Position numbers and translations under genes: made by a program | Assembly (NCBI RefSeq): GCF_963662255.1 | Contig: NC_085059.1 | Span: 15,657,234-15,721,233, forward strand | Reading direction: 5' to 3' | Origin: Cinclus cinclus | Lineage: Eukaryota; Chordata; Aves; Passeriformes; Cinclidae | DNA: 64,000 nt | Shown here: positions 1 through 10,510 of the stretch, piece after piece | Layout of the letters: each line of letters begins with the position of its first letter | Numbering within the stretch: the stretch's first letter is position 1 | Notes under the pieces: generated by a model | Seen by the model: the letters and a program-made list of their open reading frames with translations, nothing else | Databases searched by the model: none | What the model was told of the DNA's origin: nothing

Positions 1-835
1 GGGAGCCCTTAACACTGCAAATTCCCTTGGATTCTGTTCAACAGGATTGGGGAAGCGACTCCAAGGTTTTGGACAGGGGGCAAGGTCCTCTCATTCATGG
101 CAGTATCTAAGGGACAACATAGAGCTCAATTTTACCTGTGAAATTCTGTAAAGTGAACTAAAAAGGTCTGCTTTGCCCAGAACAGTGAGCCTGGAGTGCT
201 GCAGCAGCCCTGGGTGCAGCTGCTCCCTCTGACCTGGATCACCTTGTGCTTCCCTCCAGCAAGAGCCCTGTGTCCTGGGATGACTTTGTGATGTTGAATT
301 TTATCCCCATTCATCTGTTTAGCCCAGAAATAAGTTTTCAAGGCTGGATATGAGAGTGAAGGAGGGGAAGTAGAAGCAGTGGAATGTCTGAGGCGGTTGT
401 TTTCAAAACACAGAGTGAAAAGTTTCATTGCTTTGTCTCCTGGACTGTGTCTCTGTTGTGGACAGGAGAGAAATCTCCTTTGCTTTTAGTTAGCTTTTGA
501 ATAACTGAAGCGGAGAAATTCCCTGGAGAGTTTTTTCCTTTTTTCCTGGAATGGTTTGAACCTGCTCTGGACTGGGAATCCGGGGGGAGCACCAGGAGCT
601 GGCACCTGTGGCCACCAGGCCTGGCATGGGCAGTGGCATTTTCCATCAGTGGAGGGACTGAGAACAGACTGAGCCGAGCTACCACCCACAGGAGAGAGAA
701 TTTCTGAATTTGTCATCTCTTCAGAGCAATGAGAAGTTTTGCTGTTCAGTATTGTCCATTTTTGGGGGGCTGGGCAGTGCTTTGCCTGTTGAATAAAAAG
801 GTTTTTTTCTACTTCTCTCCAAAGAGATTCCTCAT

Positions 836-857
836 CCCTGTCCCTTATCCCTGTCCC
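836..857 (-). other. G-quadruplex motif on the - strand from a 13-bp tandem duplication
   Basis: The + strand carries four CCC runs (836-838, 842-844, 849-851, 855-857) separated by 3, 4 and 3 bases. The - strand therefore matches the canonical four-tract G-quadruplex pattern with short loops. The motif arises because a 13-bp unit, ATCCCTGTCCCTT, is followed at once by a near-copy at 848-859. The pattern is read directly; whether the structure folds in the cell is inference. Confidence 0.75.
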
Positions 858-896
858 TGTTCTATTTGGAGGAGGGTCTGCTTGGGTTTGCTTCCT

Positions 897-913
897 GGGG
901 ATGGGTGGGGGGG
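897..913 (+). other. G-quadruplex motif on the + strand
   Basis: The + strand has GGGG (897-900), GGG (903-905) and a run of seven G (907-913) with loops of one or two bases. The seven-G run can supply two tracts, so four tracts are available. It lies about 40 bp after the - strand motif at 836-857, so the two strands carry opposing G-rich motifs within 80 bp. Confidence 0.65.
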
Positions 914-2746
914 CTTTGGAGCTTTTCTCCCAAATTTGCCCTAAAGCAGGGCACGGTGACATAACCAGGACTCAGCTCCAGCTCTCTCCCTGCTGTCAGC
1001 GAGCAGCTGCCAGCTTGTTCCTGCTGCTCTGCTCTGCAGTGGGTGTGTAGGTGGGCATTCTGCTCCTCACCCACTCCACACCTTGCTGTCTCCTTCACAT
1101 CCAGCTTGCAGCCACAGGGAACAGCAGTCAGGCAAGCAAACATCCTCCCCTATGAGAAGTGAAACAACGAATCCCATAATTAATACAGTGAAGGCAGAGG
1201 GATTCTTTAGGCTCCTATATTTAATTGCCAGACCAGTCAGGAGGCTGCCACATTCCGAGTTTTTGTCCAGATGAAAAGAAAAAAAATCATACCAGCATTT
1301 GAAGTCTCTGTCTCTCACTCCTGGTTCTCCCTTTTTCTATTGCTGTTCTGCTGGAGTGGGAGTTTTGTTCCATCCAAGTAACCTGTGGCAGTGGACTCAG
1401 GCAAGAGGGCACTGACAATGAGAAAATAAGTGGAGGGAGATGTGCAGAAAACCACAGCAACAAGGAAAAGAAACCTCCAGAAACATTCTGAATATTTCAG
1501 CTTTGTTTCAGCAGCTGTCTCAGAAGACTGCCATAGCAAGATTTTTTGTGCTCTTACTTGTTACCTAAAAAATAAATAGGGAACCAGAAGAGGAGGTAAG
1601 TGCTCAGGCTGGTTTATCTGAATGAGATGCTGACTTTTTTATGGATACAGAATTTCAGATTAACAAGGAGATAGATGTTTCTGACATGTTTTAGGCGTGG
1701 GTCCAGGGACACATGGGTTTTCATCAGATTGGATGCAGTGAGATTAATTTACCATGAGCCAAAGTGGAAAGAAGTGAGAGGCCATTTCTGCACTTGCTTT
1801 CTGCATGGCTCTGTTTGCTTTTGTCTGTATTTTCTGAGTTGGATTCAAACTACCTATTCAAACCAGTGTAACCTCTGTGATGGATGGCCATTTCCAGTTT
1901 TGCTAGCTCATTATATCCAACATGCAATACTGGGGCGAGTAACTACAACAGCATTTAATTGTGTAAACATTTTGTAGGTTTATGCTGAATTTTTGGGACT
2001 GTGTCTTTACAAACAAGTATGGAAATTCCTTGAGCTTTATCTTTCTTTTCTTTCTCTGTGTGTCTGTCCACACTTCCTATAACTTTTTACAAGGCCAGAA
2101 ATAAACCAGTGCATGGTCTCCTTAATTTCAGACTGGAAGAGATGAAGATTGTTGTGGGATCTTGTGACTAGAAATCTCAGACCGAGTTTCCCAAGCAGTT
2201 CCCCTTCCCCTCTATTTCTGAGCATTGAAGGGAACACTGAGAACTGCTTTCACTGGGGAGAAAATACATGTAGTGGTTGCACTGCAACATAAAATAAACA
2301 CTTGCACGCCAATTTTTCTCCTGCCAGATATGTTCTGGTGAGAAGCAGTAGAGTATACACTGGAGATGACAAGACTCTACCTCTCCTTGTCCTCTTTCTG
2401 TAAATAGCCTCCAATTATTATCTCAGACATTCAGCCCAGCTTTCTAATGAAAAGATTTTCCTTTCACAAATTCAGAGTGGCCTCAGAAGAGTGTTTATGA
2501 TGAAAACCTTCAGGAACAAAGAAAGGATTTGGCAAAGGACTTGGCTGGGTAAGATCTGCTGCCTGCAATCCCCATGCCAAGGACTGTAACACACAGCAGA
2601 CATCAGACCTACAGGTGCTCTTGATGCCTGCACTGCACGAGCTCTGGAGCCACTGCTGGGGGGTAAAACACCTGCAGCTCTCAGTCCCTGTGCCCTGGGG
2701 AGCTGCAGCACCTTCCAGGAGATGCAGCCAGGGGCTGGTGCTTTCC

Positions 2747-3138
2747 GGGAAAGGGAAAGGGAAAGGGAAAGGGAAAGGGAAAGGGAAAGGGAAAGGGAAA
2801 GGGAAAGGGAAAGGGAAAGGGAAAGGGAAAGGGAAAGGGAAAGGGAAAGGGAAAGGGAAAGGAAAAGGGAAAGGGAAAGGGAAAGGAAAAGGAAAGGAAA
2901 AGGAAAGGAAAAGGAAAGGAAAAGGAAAGGAAAAGGAAAGGAAAGGAAAAGGAAAGGAAAGGAAAGGAAAGGAAAGGAAAGGAAAGGAAAGGAAAGGAAA
3001 GGAAAGGAAAGGAAAGGAAAGGAAAGGAAAGGAAAGGAAAGGAAAGGAAAGGAAAGGAAAGGAAAGGAAAGGAAAGGAAAGGAAAGGAAAGGAAAGGAAA
3101 GGAAAGGAAAGGAAAGGAAAGGAAAGGAAAGGAAAGGA
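2747..3138 (+). repeat. Compound purine microsatellite (GGGAAA)n to (GGAAA)n
   Basis: This is 392 bp of pure purine on the + strand in three zones. A hexamer GGGAAA array runs from 2747 to about 2860. A mixed zone of about 80 bp follows, where GGAAAA and GGAAA units alternate as an 11-mer. A long, almost perfect GGAAA array then runs to 3138. The order suggests that loss of one G from the hexamer produced the pentamer, which then expanded. Such homopurine mirror repeats can form triplex (H-DNA) and mutate readily by slippage. Three open frames of 182-228 codons cross it (translating as Gly-Lys, Arg-Glu or Pro-Phe repeats) and are artefacts. Confidence 0.98.
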
Positions 3139-4115
3139 CATGCTAATCACAGCCCATCACTAATGCAGATAACAACCTTCCCCAGCCATCTTCCTGACAG
3201 TGGATCTTTTTCTGCCTCATTGGAGGACGGGAGAAGGATTGGGATTGTTATTCACATGCCCAACCTGGGTTCTTTTTTCAAACACTACACCAGATGGCCA
3301 AGGATTTTGATTCAGGTGAACAGCTCATTTAGCAGGATGGGGCTGACAATTCAATGATTTCAAGAGCAAGCATCAACTCCGAAGTAAAAAAAAAACCAAA
3401 AAACAAAACCAAACCAAAACAAAACAAAACAAAAAAAAAAACATAGAGGCCAAGCCATAAAAAATTGATTAAAAAATTTCGCCTCAGAAAAAGGTTAATG
3501 AATTTTAAGGATCTTCAGACCTACTTAGAGGAAACCTTTATTCACCATGCATCTGCATGTGTACATGAATTAAAAAAGAACTGAAACAGGCTTTCTAGAG
3601 TACCTTAAGACAATGAAATGTTTTTTTCATAGTACATCCATCATGCAAAATGTCAAATACAGTTTGCAGAGAAAATCAAACAGAATTCAAAGCAGAAAAG
3701 AAGGTCTGAAGGTGAAGTAGCAAGCACCACCAAGAAGTGACAGAATGTCAGAGAGCAAGGCTCCTCATGCCCCTGTTTATTTATTTTTATAGCTGATAAC
3801 TGTATGTTGCTGCAGAGACTTATTCATACATATTTTTTTATTCAAAAGCCTAGATTTACAGAGAAATAAATTACCCTTAAGTTGTTTATTGGAAACTTCT
3901 CTCCGCCTCCAGTTGAATATTTCACTTATACTCACTACTGAGTCCACGGTGGAGCTAGAGAGAGGTGTGTAAGGAACACTTGAGCTCAGAGAACTGTTTT
4001 CTTTTGGTATTTACTCCTCCTGCACAGAAATATTTTAAAATTCATGGTCTTCATTTGTTTCTTGAGGTTCAAGGCACAAATCTCACCTGGCTTTGTTACT
4101 CAGCAAGCAGTTTAG
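3139..4115. other. Non-coding stretch, AT-rich
   Basis: No gene is seen. Apart from the A-rich tract at 3386-3442 it is unique AT-rich sequence, with several poly-T or poly-A runs of 6-8 bases around 3615-3850. No open frame of note lies here except the start of one at 3965 that runs into the CR1 fragment. Confidence 0.65.
3386..3442 (+). repeat. A-rich low-complexity tract, (CAAAA)n-like
   Basis: This is about 57 bp of A with single C interruptions, moving from AAAAACC units to a run of CAAAA and ending in eleven A. It could be an expanded poly-A tail of an old insertion, but no recognisable element body precedes it, so I call it a simple repeat. Confidence 0.85.
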
Positions 4116-4258
4116 GCACTGGAAGTGTCCGAGGTCAACAAGGTAGGACAGGGCTTGGAGCAACCTGTTCTAGTGGGAGGTGCCCCTGCCCATGGCAGGG
4201 GGATTGGAACAAGATGAGATTTAAGATCCCTTCCAATCCAATTCATTCTATGCTCTTC
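4116..4258 (+). mobile_element. CR1 LINE fragment, 3' end (5'-truncated)
   Basis: The sequence matches the 3' terminal region of avian CR1 in order: CTGGAAGTGT-like start, GGAGCAACCTGTTCTAGTGG, a CCTGCCCATGGCAGGGG block, then a TTTAAGATCCCTTCCAA block, ending in ATTCTATG-like sequence, the usual CR1 terminal octamer. Only about 140 bp remain, typical of heavily 5'-truncated CR1 copies. There is no open reading frame and it cannot move. Several substitutions from the consensus suggest a moderately old insertion. CR1 is the dominant LINE of birds, so this copy is a main reason for the avian call. Confidence 0.93.
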
Positions 4259-7200
4259 TTTGGCAGTGGGAGCAGGATTTGCTGAGGACTTTTCTCCAGG
4301 AACCTCTATCCCACCCCAGCAGGACTCACTGGGTGGAAAGAAGCATCCCAGTGCTGTAGAGCTGCAAAGGCTCCTCCTGGTTTCCAGCACTGTGTATTTT
4401 ATCACTGACTAGCCCCACTGGGGGGCAGAATCTCTCCCCACTGTAGATTTATATCAGTAAATATGTCGATTTTCCCCTTTGATGTTGTTACTCTTAATTA
4501 AAACCTGTATGGGAGCAGATTGTAATCCAGTATGCTCATTTCCAGGAAGGGCAAGTATTAGCTGAGCTCCTAACTCTTGGATGAACTCTTTCTTCTGCAG
4601 CATTGTGTTATGAATTGAGGTTTCTGAAAAAGTTTATTGGCCTAGATTTACAGACAGTTTATTTCCTGGTAGAGGGTCCCTCCTCACATCAGCTGCCTTC
4701 TCAGGGAGCAAAGGCAATTAGAGAGCAGTGGAAAAGAAACACTACTGTATTTACATTTAATAGCCTTGGCTTGATGCCCTGAACTTCCTATGGAATCTGC
4801 TGTGAAGATGGCTATTAAAAACATGAGTGATTGGCAAAAGAACAGAGAGTGTCACTTTCAGGGCTCTGGCATGGCTGTGAGCAGAGCTCATCACCTGGCT
4901 GGCCCCATTAAAGCACGTTTCCCTTGGGTCACCCTGTGAGACATCACTGGGTTGGTGTGAGGAAGCCTGAGCTGACCCAGGGCAGCAAATTTGCACCAAT
5001 CCCCGATTTACAGCAGGACATGGAAGAAATATGAAGTCCTCCACTGACCCCAAAGTTGATATTTTTATGTACTGCAGGGCTATCTGCTCACTGTCTGTGA
5101 AAAAGTGAAAGAAAATCCCAGATCAGTGCATGCTCATGAATTACTTTAAGATCCTGGGTTTATGTTCTCAAATAGTCAGGTATGGTCCTGGAGAATGTGG
5201 CTTTTCAAAAATTTCCAACAATTATTTCCAGCACAAATAATGCCCGTGGAGTGGGAGTAGCATTTATTTGGTGCAGAGGGAATCACTTCAATCAGTCATT
5301 TCCATAGCATGAAGGTAGAACAGGTCTGAAAAGAAAAAAAAGATAACACTATCACAATAAAGAATGCTAATCCCATAATTAAACAGGACAAATTAATCTC
5401 TGGGACAAAGAAATATCAAAGGTCAATTTATTGTTATTTGTGCCCAGGAAATTTCCTTTCTTATTCAGATAAAAATGAAAAGACCACAGCTTGTAAATAC
5501 CCGTTACTTTTCAGAGAAAAATAAGAAAAGCTGGGATTTTTTCTCTTTATGTCCATCCATTGTTATTTTGGTTTTGACATAAGCACAAAACATAATGCAT
5601 CAACAATTGCTACAAATGCAGGCAATCTGAAAAGATCAAGAAGCAGTTCAGTGGATAGGAGAACAGAACAGTCTTGCAACCTTCCAAAATAGCATCCCAA
5701 TGTTCCATTTCAATTAAATACAGATTTGCAAAAGACAGTTAACAACCGAGCAGGTTGGGAATGTTGATTTCTTTTCCTTAATTGTGTTGTGAAGCCACCT
5801 CCACAGGTAATAGAATAACAAATTAGCATGGAGGACAAAAGAACATAGTAATGACACAAATGAATGAGAAAAAATGAGATGGAGAATAAGGAAATGATGG
5901 GGACCAAGCCATGCTGATTTCTCCTCTCCCTCATCCACTCTCACAGGCCTGGCCCAGAAGCCCCCAGTGCCCCCCAGCAGCCCCTGGCCCTGTGTCACCC
6001 CCTTGTCCTTGAGCCCTGGTGGCCACTGATATTCTCCTTCACTGGTGTTTATTATGAAGGAAAAAACCCCCTCCTTGTCCACCCACCCTTTGCTGTTTCC
6101 TCCCAGCTAGGACATGGAACACACTTTCCCAGAGGTCCTGGGCTTAAATTTAATTTTGGAGGCAATGAACTTCAACAGAATTGCTGATTGCAGCAGGACA
6201 GGAATTAGATCCTATGTGAATAAAATAACATTTCTCCACCTTCCCTGTTCCACTTTACCCATGCTGGCAATTGCTGGGGGGGAAAAGAACCACAATAAAA
6301 TATGCAAAAAATACATTTTAGGGAATATATCAATGAACAGGCTTTTCCAAGGGCTTTTCCCCCACAAATTATGAATTTTTTTCTTAAAGTTCCTACAGAA
6401 ATCAACATTCAAAACCTGCCATGAAGCTTTGATGCTTTTTAAAATCATCAATCAAACAGGAAGACAGGATGCACTGTGTCATGATTGTGTCATTGTAATA
6501 TGAGGCTTTGGGGATCTGCTAAAACCACATAAAAGTTTCCAGATTCAATTTGGATAAGCACTTCAAAATAATCTCATTGATTAGCTGAAGTCTTCTTAGC
6601 TGGACAGACTTCAGGAATAGCCTTTGCCACTGGATTTCTCTTTCAGCCTTGCTGAAAGCACCTTGAAGAGTGAAAACTTCACAGCTTTCTTTCTTGGGCC
6701 ACTTGGAATGAAAAGAGCATAGAGACAAAAAGTGGTGGGGAAAGAACTAAACTTTTTCAGCATTTATTGCAGTTGAAATAATTTCAAGGCACAACAGATT
6801 TATTTAGGAGATTTCTCATTTTACTGGAATTATCTTAAAGCCTTCTGATACTTAGAGTAGGCAGTGGCTGCATGGAAACCACTAAAGAGACAGCATCCAA
6901 AGTTCTGCAAAAAATTAGTATTTTGATTAGACCTGAAAATTGAAGGCCTGTCATCAGTTGTAGTGCTCTAGATTAATTCTGATGTAATACCAGTTTTTCT
7001 CCAGGCTGCGGTGGAGAGCAAAGCTGAATGTCTATTCTGCTTCTGTGATGTCCAAGTTACATTTTGAAGGCAGAGATGTGCAAAGGAAGGAAGCACAGAG
7101 GGAACAAGGATCTGCTGCCTTTCCTTTAGCAGAAGAGGGCTAGAGAAGCCTGACCAGTGTGAGAGCTCCTTTGCTCTGGCAGCCCCTGAGGTCCCATCAG

Positions 7201-7733
7201 AGGCTTTGATGTCCGATCTAACCCATGTGCAGCTTATTCATGGTTTTCTCTTCCATATCCTAAATCACATATTCCTGCCACCATATAAAAGTTAGGCCTG
7301 CATGATCCTTCACCATCTTATCCAGAGCTTGTGCTGGACCCCCGAGAGCTGGATGTCCACATCACCCTCTGTGCCAAGTGCCAGGGCTCAGAGCTGAGGC
7401 TCAGGTCTCTGCTGACCGTGCACACGATGCCAGCCTGGAGCCTGGGCACTGCAAACTGCGGTGGCTTTGCTGGGGACACTGAAGTGCCACAGCTCTCCCG
7501 TCTACTCACGTTCCTTCCTCTCTCCCTGGCTGCTGTCTGAGCTCCTCACTGTGTGTTTTCTGCTGTCCTCACCCCACTGCACTGGCTGGTGCCTCCAACC
7601 TGGTGTGCAGGTCCTGGGGTCCCACTGGGGCTGGCACAGCAGCTGGCACAGCCTCACAAACTGCTCAGCTGCAAATTTCAAGTCCACCTGCCCTTCTGCC
7701 TTCTCCAGCCACCTGGTCTTCGAGAGGGTTTTC
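4259..7733. other. Non-coding stretch, no gene recognised
   Basis: Mostly unique sequence. The longest open frame is 122 codons on the - strand (5714-6082); it overlaps a second - strand frame and resembles nothing known. I see no promoter-like CpG cluster and no repeat of note. Confidence 0.65.
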
Positions 7734-7753
7734 TTTTTTTTTTTTTTTTTTTT
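7734..7753 (+). repeat. Poly-T tract (20 bp)
   Basis: An uninterrupted run of 20 T follows GGTTTTC. It sits inside a 187-codon open frame (7461-8024, + strand), which it renders as a run of phenylalanine, and inside - strand frames, which it renders as poly-lysine. Those frames are therefore low-complexity artefacts. Confidence 0.95.
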
Positions 7754-10101
7754 AATTGGCAGGAAACCCAAAACAGTGCTGTGCAAAACTGAGTCTGCAG
7801 GGGCTGCCCAGCTGTGTGGCAGGTCACAGAGAGAGGAACAAACACATCATGCTGGACAAGCAATTTCTGTGCAACTGGCAGAAATGAAGACTGACTTGCA
7901 GGCTGTGAAGACAGGAGGCAGAGGGGACAGTAATTGCTGTTGGCCAGGCAGAACACCCATTTCATTACTGCATTGGCAGATACCCCAAAGAAACACTGCA
8001 CACAAGCCATCAATTCACATTTAAGCAGTGAATAATATCAACAAACATCCTGAGGAAGGAATAAATACAAACATCTCTTACTCCTACAGCAGTGTCCTAT
8101 TCCTCTTCAGTTTTATCAGAGACTGTTCTCTCTCCCTTGCCAAAAAATTGTGTGACATGGAAAAGAAGAGACCTTTTTGAAAGGGTTTCTCAGGACTGCT
8201 GAGCATTTTGGGATGCTCTGCTAATAATAGATCAAAAGGTTTGGTCTAATGATCCTATATCAGCCACAAACTAATGCTGAGTTATGCTGTGCAAGAGGTT
8301 AGTGAGGACATGGTAGTTCCCATTCCCCAGGCAGTCAGAGTACCTTTCTTAAAAAACTACCATCTGGCAGTGCCTGATAAAACTTGGCCAGGGCACAATG
8401 GAGTTTACCAGTGAGAATCCAGGGAGAACTCTTTGAGGAGACCAAAAACCTGCCAGTGAGGAGCAAACATTCAGTGCTGAGGGTCTGTGAGCTCTTCATG
8501 TGCACACCCATGTGCTCCTGACACTGAGATTGCCAGCATGTCTCCATTCCTGTGGTAATGGGAATGTTCTCATGTGCTGGACACAGCACTGCTGTGTTAT
8601 TCTGAGTACAGCACTGAAAATACTCTGGAGGATTCAGACACGTCTCGCCAGACACCTCTCTGACACTTCTGTATTGATCACCAGGCAGCAGTGAGAATTA
8701 TGAATGCCCTTTTTAAAAAATTCCATCACTGTGGAGAAAAGGAATGAACAAATATAAAGTCAAAAGGAGGATTAATCTCACTGAGTCTGGCCAGATCTTG
8801 GATGCAAAGCCACCAGGTCATGATTAAAGTGCCAAGTAATGAGCTGAAATAGTTCGTTCAGGCTTGGAGTCTCCTCCTAGCCTGAGACATGAGGAGTGAG
8901 TTTGTTTGCCTGATTATCCTTTACCACCCCATCCTCAGGAGCTGCTTGAATGCTGCCCCCAGCACACCAGAAACAAAAAGGGGCCCTGAGAGACCTTCTG
9001 TGCAAAGCTCATGTGGGCAGAGCAGTTTGAAAATTAAACTTCCTCCAAGCGAAACCATCCATAATTTCCTCCCAAATGCCTCCTCCTGAGCCGAAGAATA
9101 AAAGTTGCAAAATCAACAGAGGCATCTATTTTCCCTAAGGCAATGCACAGAAGCTGACCTAGCAAAAGCTTGTCTTTGTTTTGCTGCTACAGATTTTTCC
9201 TTTTGCTTTGGTCTTGTTTTGTTTCTAGTGGCACCAGCCTAGCTGTCCAAACTGTCGCTGTTCCCATAGAATAATAATCAACTTCCTAGTTCAACAGCTT
9301 TATGTAATGAATAATAAAAAGAATATCTGAGTAACACAGCTCAGCAGCATTGTATCTTATCCATTCTTCCCTCATGAAGGAATTTAGAAAAGTTAAGACG
9401 TCATCTAAATATTTTTAAAAGGGAGGAATAATGCCAGAATTCGATGACACATATGCATATTAGCAGTGGGAATAAAAGTTAACAGATATTAATATTCTTC
9501 TCTGGGAGGTGGACTTTTTGCTTAACTTTTCTTGGAACAAACCTAGTCTATGCAACAAACAGAGCCAGCACTTATCTCTCTCCTCTGTTATCTTAGATCT
9601 GCTTTAGCATTAAACTTTTACCTTTTGCTACTGTTCAATTTTAGTGGAAGTCTTCAATTATCTTCTGTCTACTTGTCAGAAAGCTATTTATCCCCCCTGT
9701 AGGTGTGATTTCTACATTTAGGATGAATTGTGTGCTCATCTTCGTGCAGAACCCTTCCCAAGCTGGGGACCACAGAAGGTACATTCCTGGAAGGTGGAGC
9801 AGTTGTCGTGACTGGCAGTGGATCACCTGTACCCACAGGCAGCACAGGGTGCCCTTGGCTGTATCTGTGAAGGGCTGCAGAAAACCTGGGCTCCACATGG
9901 CCTTGAGAAGTCTTCTGATAAACAATATTTGCAAATAAAAATGTTATTCCACCCTTCTCATGGGTAGGTTGTGCCGTGTCACACCACCAGTTTAGTTGTC
10001 AGCTCCCATGAACCAGGTCTGCCTAACTGGTATTTAGAGCATGTCAAGAGAACAGCAACAAGGGTAACGGGGTTTGATGTGAACTTCTGCAACACTTGGA
10101 T
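7754..10101. other. Non-coding stretch, no gene recognised
   Basis: Unique sequence with scattered short open frames of at most about 110 codons on both strands, none with recognisable content. The segment around 9290-9480 is AT-rich. I see no element ends. Confidence 0.65.
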
Positions 10102-10124
10102 GGGGGGGGGGGGGGGGGGGGGGG
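10102..10124 (+). repeat. Poly-G homopolymer (23 bp)
   Basis: Twenty-three consecutive G are flanked by TTGGAT on the left and AATGATAAAATAAAA on the right. Long poly-G is rare in vertebrate genomes because it is unstable and forms quadruplexes, and it is a common site of sequencing length error. The true length may differ from that shown. Confidence 0.93.
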
Positions 10125-10329
10125 AATGATAAAATAAAAAATGGAATACTATTTCCCAAAGCTGAGGAATTATTTACCGTGCTTGTTCTGGTTCACCAAG
10201 GCTGCTGGTGGTAAGGACAGAATGTGGAGAAGGGCAAATGGACAGGGGGGCAGTGCCAGCTGAGGTGGGAAGTTGGGATAGGAACCTGGGAAAAGAAGGA
10301 ATATAATGGAAATCTTACATAAAGCTTTA

Positions 10330-10352
10330 GGGATTTTTGGGGGGAGGGGGGG
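10330..10352 (+). other. G-quadruplex motif
   Basis: G runs of 3 (10330-10332), 6 (10339-10344) and 7 (10346-10352) with loops of 6 and 1 bases give four tracts when the last run is split. It lies about 200 bp after the 23-G homopolymer. Confidence 0.6.
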
Positions 10353-10456
10353 AGAGCTGTTTAAACTTTTCTTTAATTGTGAATACCTCAGAACTCTCAT
10401 CAGGCTTTAAGAGGTAAAAGCCAGCATTTATTAGACTGCACACTGGAGCCGTTAAC

Positions 10457-10510
10457 TTATGAAGTAAATGGGTTCAGTAGCTCCATTTATGAAGTAAATG
10501 GGTTTAGTAA
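10457..10510 (+). repeat. 30-bp tandem duplication
   Basis: TTATGAAGTAAATGGGTT starts at 10457 and again at 10487, a period of 30 bp. The two copies differ at one base in the following CAGTA/TAGTA and then diverge. With so few differences the duplication is probably recent. No coding role is apparent. Confidence 0.85.

Larger units (their letters stand above)
1..2746. other. Non-coding stretch, no gene recognised
   Basis: This is unique-looking sequence apart from the G-quadruplex motifs near 836-913. The longest open frame is 158 codons on the - strand (486-962). Other frames overlap it on both strands, its translation shows no domain, signal peptide or familiar family, and no CpG-rich promoter lies near it. 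I treat it as chance. Short AT-rich sections near 1150-1230 and 1560-1680 show nothing further. Confidence 0.7.

Noticed and set aside
2464..3357. Three long open frames of 182-228 codons
   Set aside because: They are translations of the GGGAAA/GGAAA microsatellite (Gly-Lys, Arg-Glu and Pro-Phe repeats). Pure purine DNA lacks stop codons in several frames.
3386..3442. A-rich tract as a retrotransposon poly-A tail
   Set aside because: No element body or target-site duplication was seen upstream; a simple repeat explains it.
7461..8024. 187-codon + strand frame
   Set aside because: It runs through the poly-T tract as a phenylalanine run and shows no domain.
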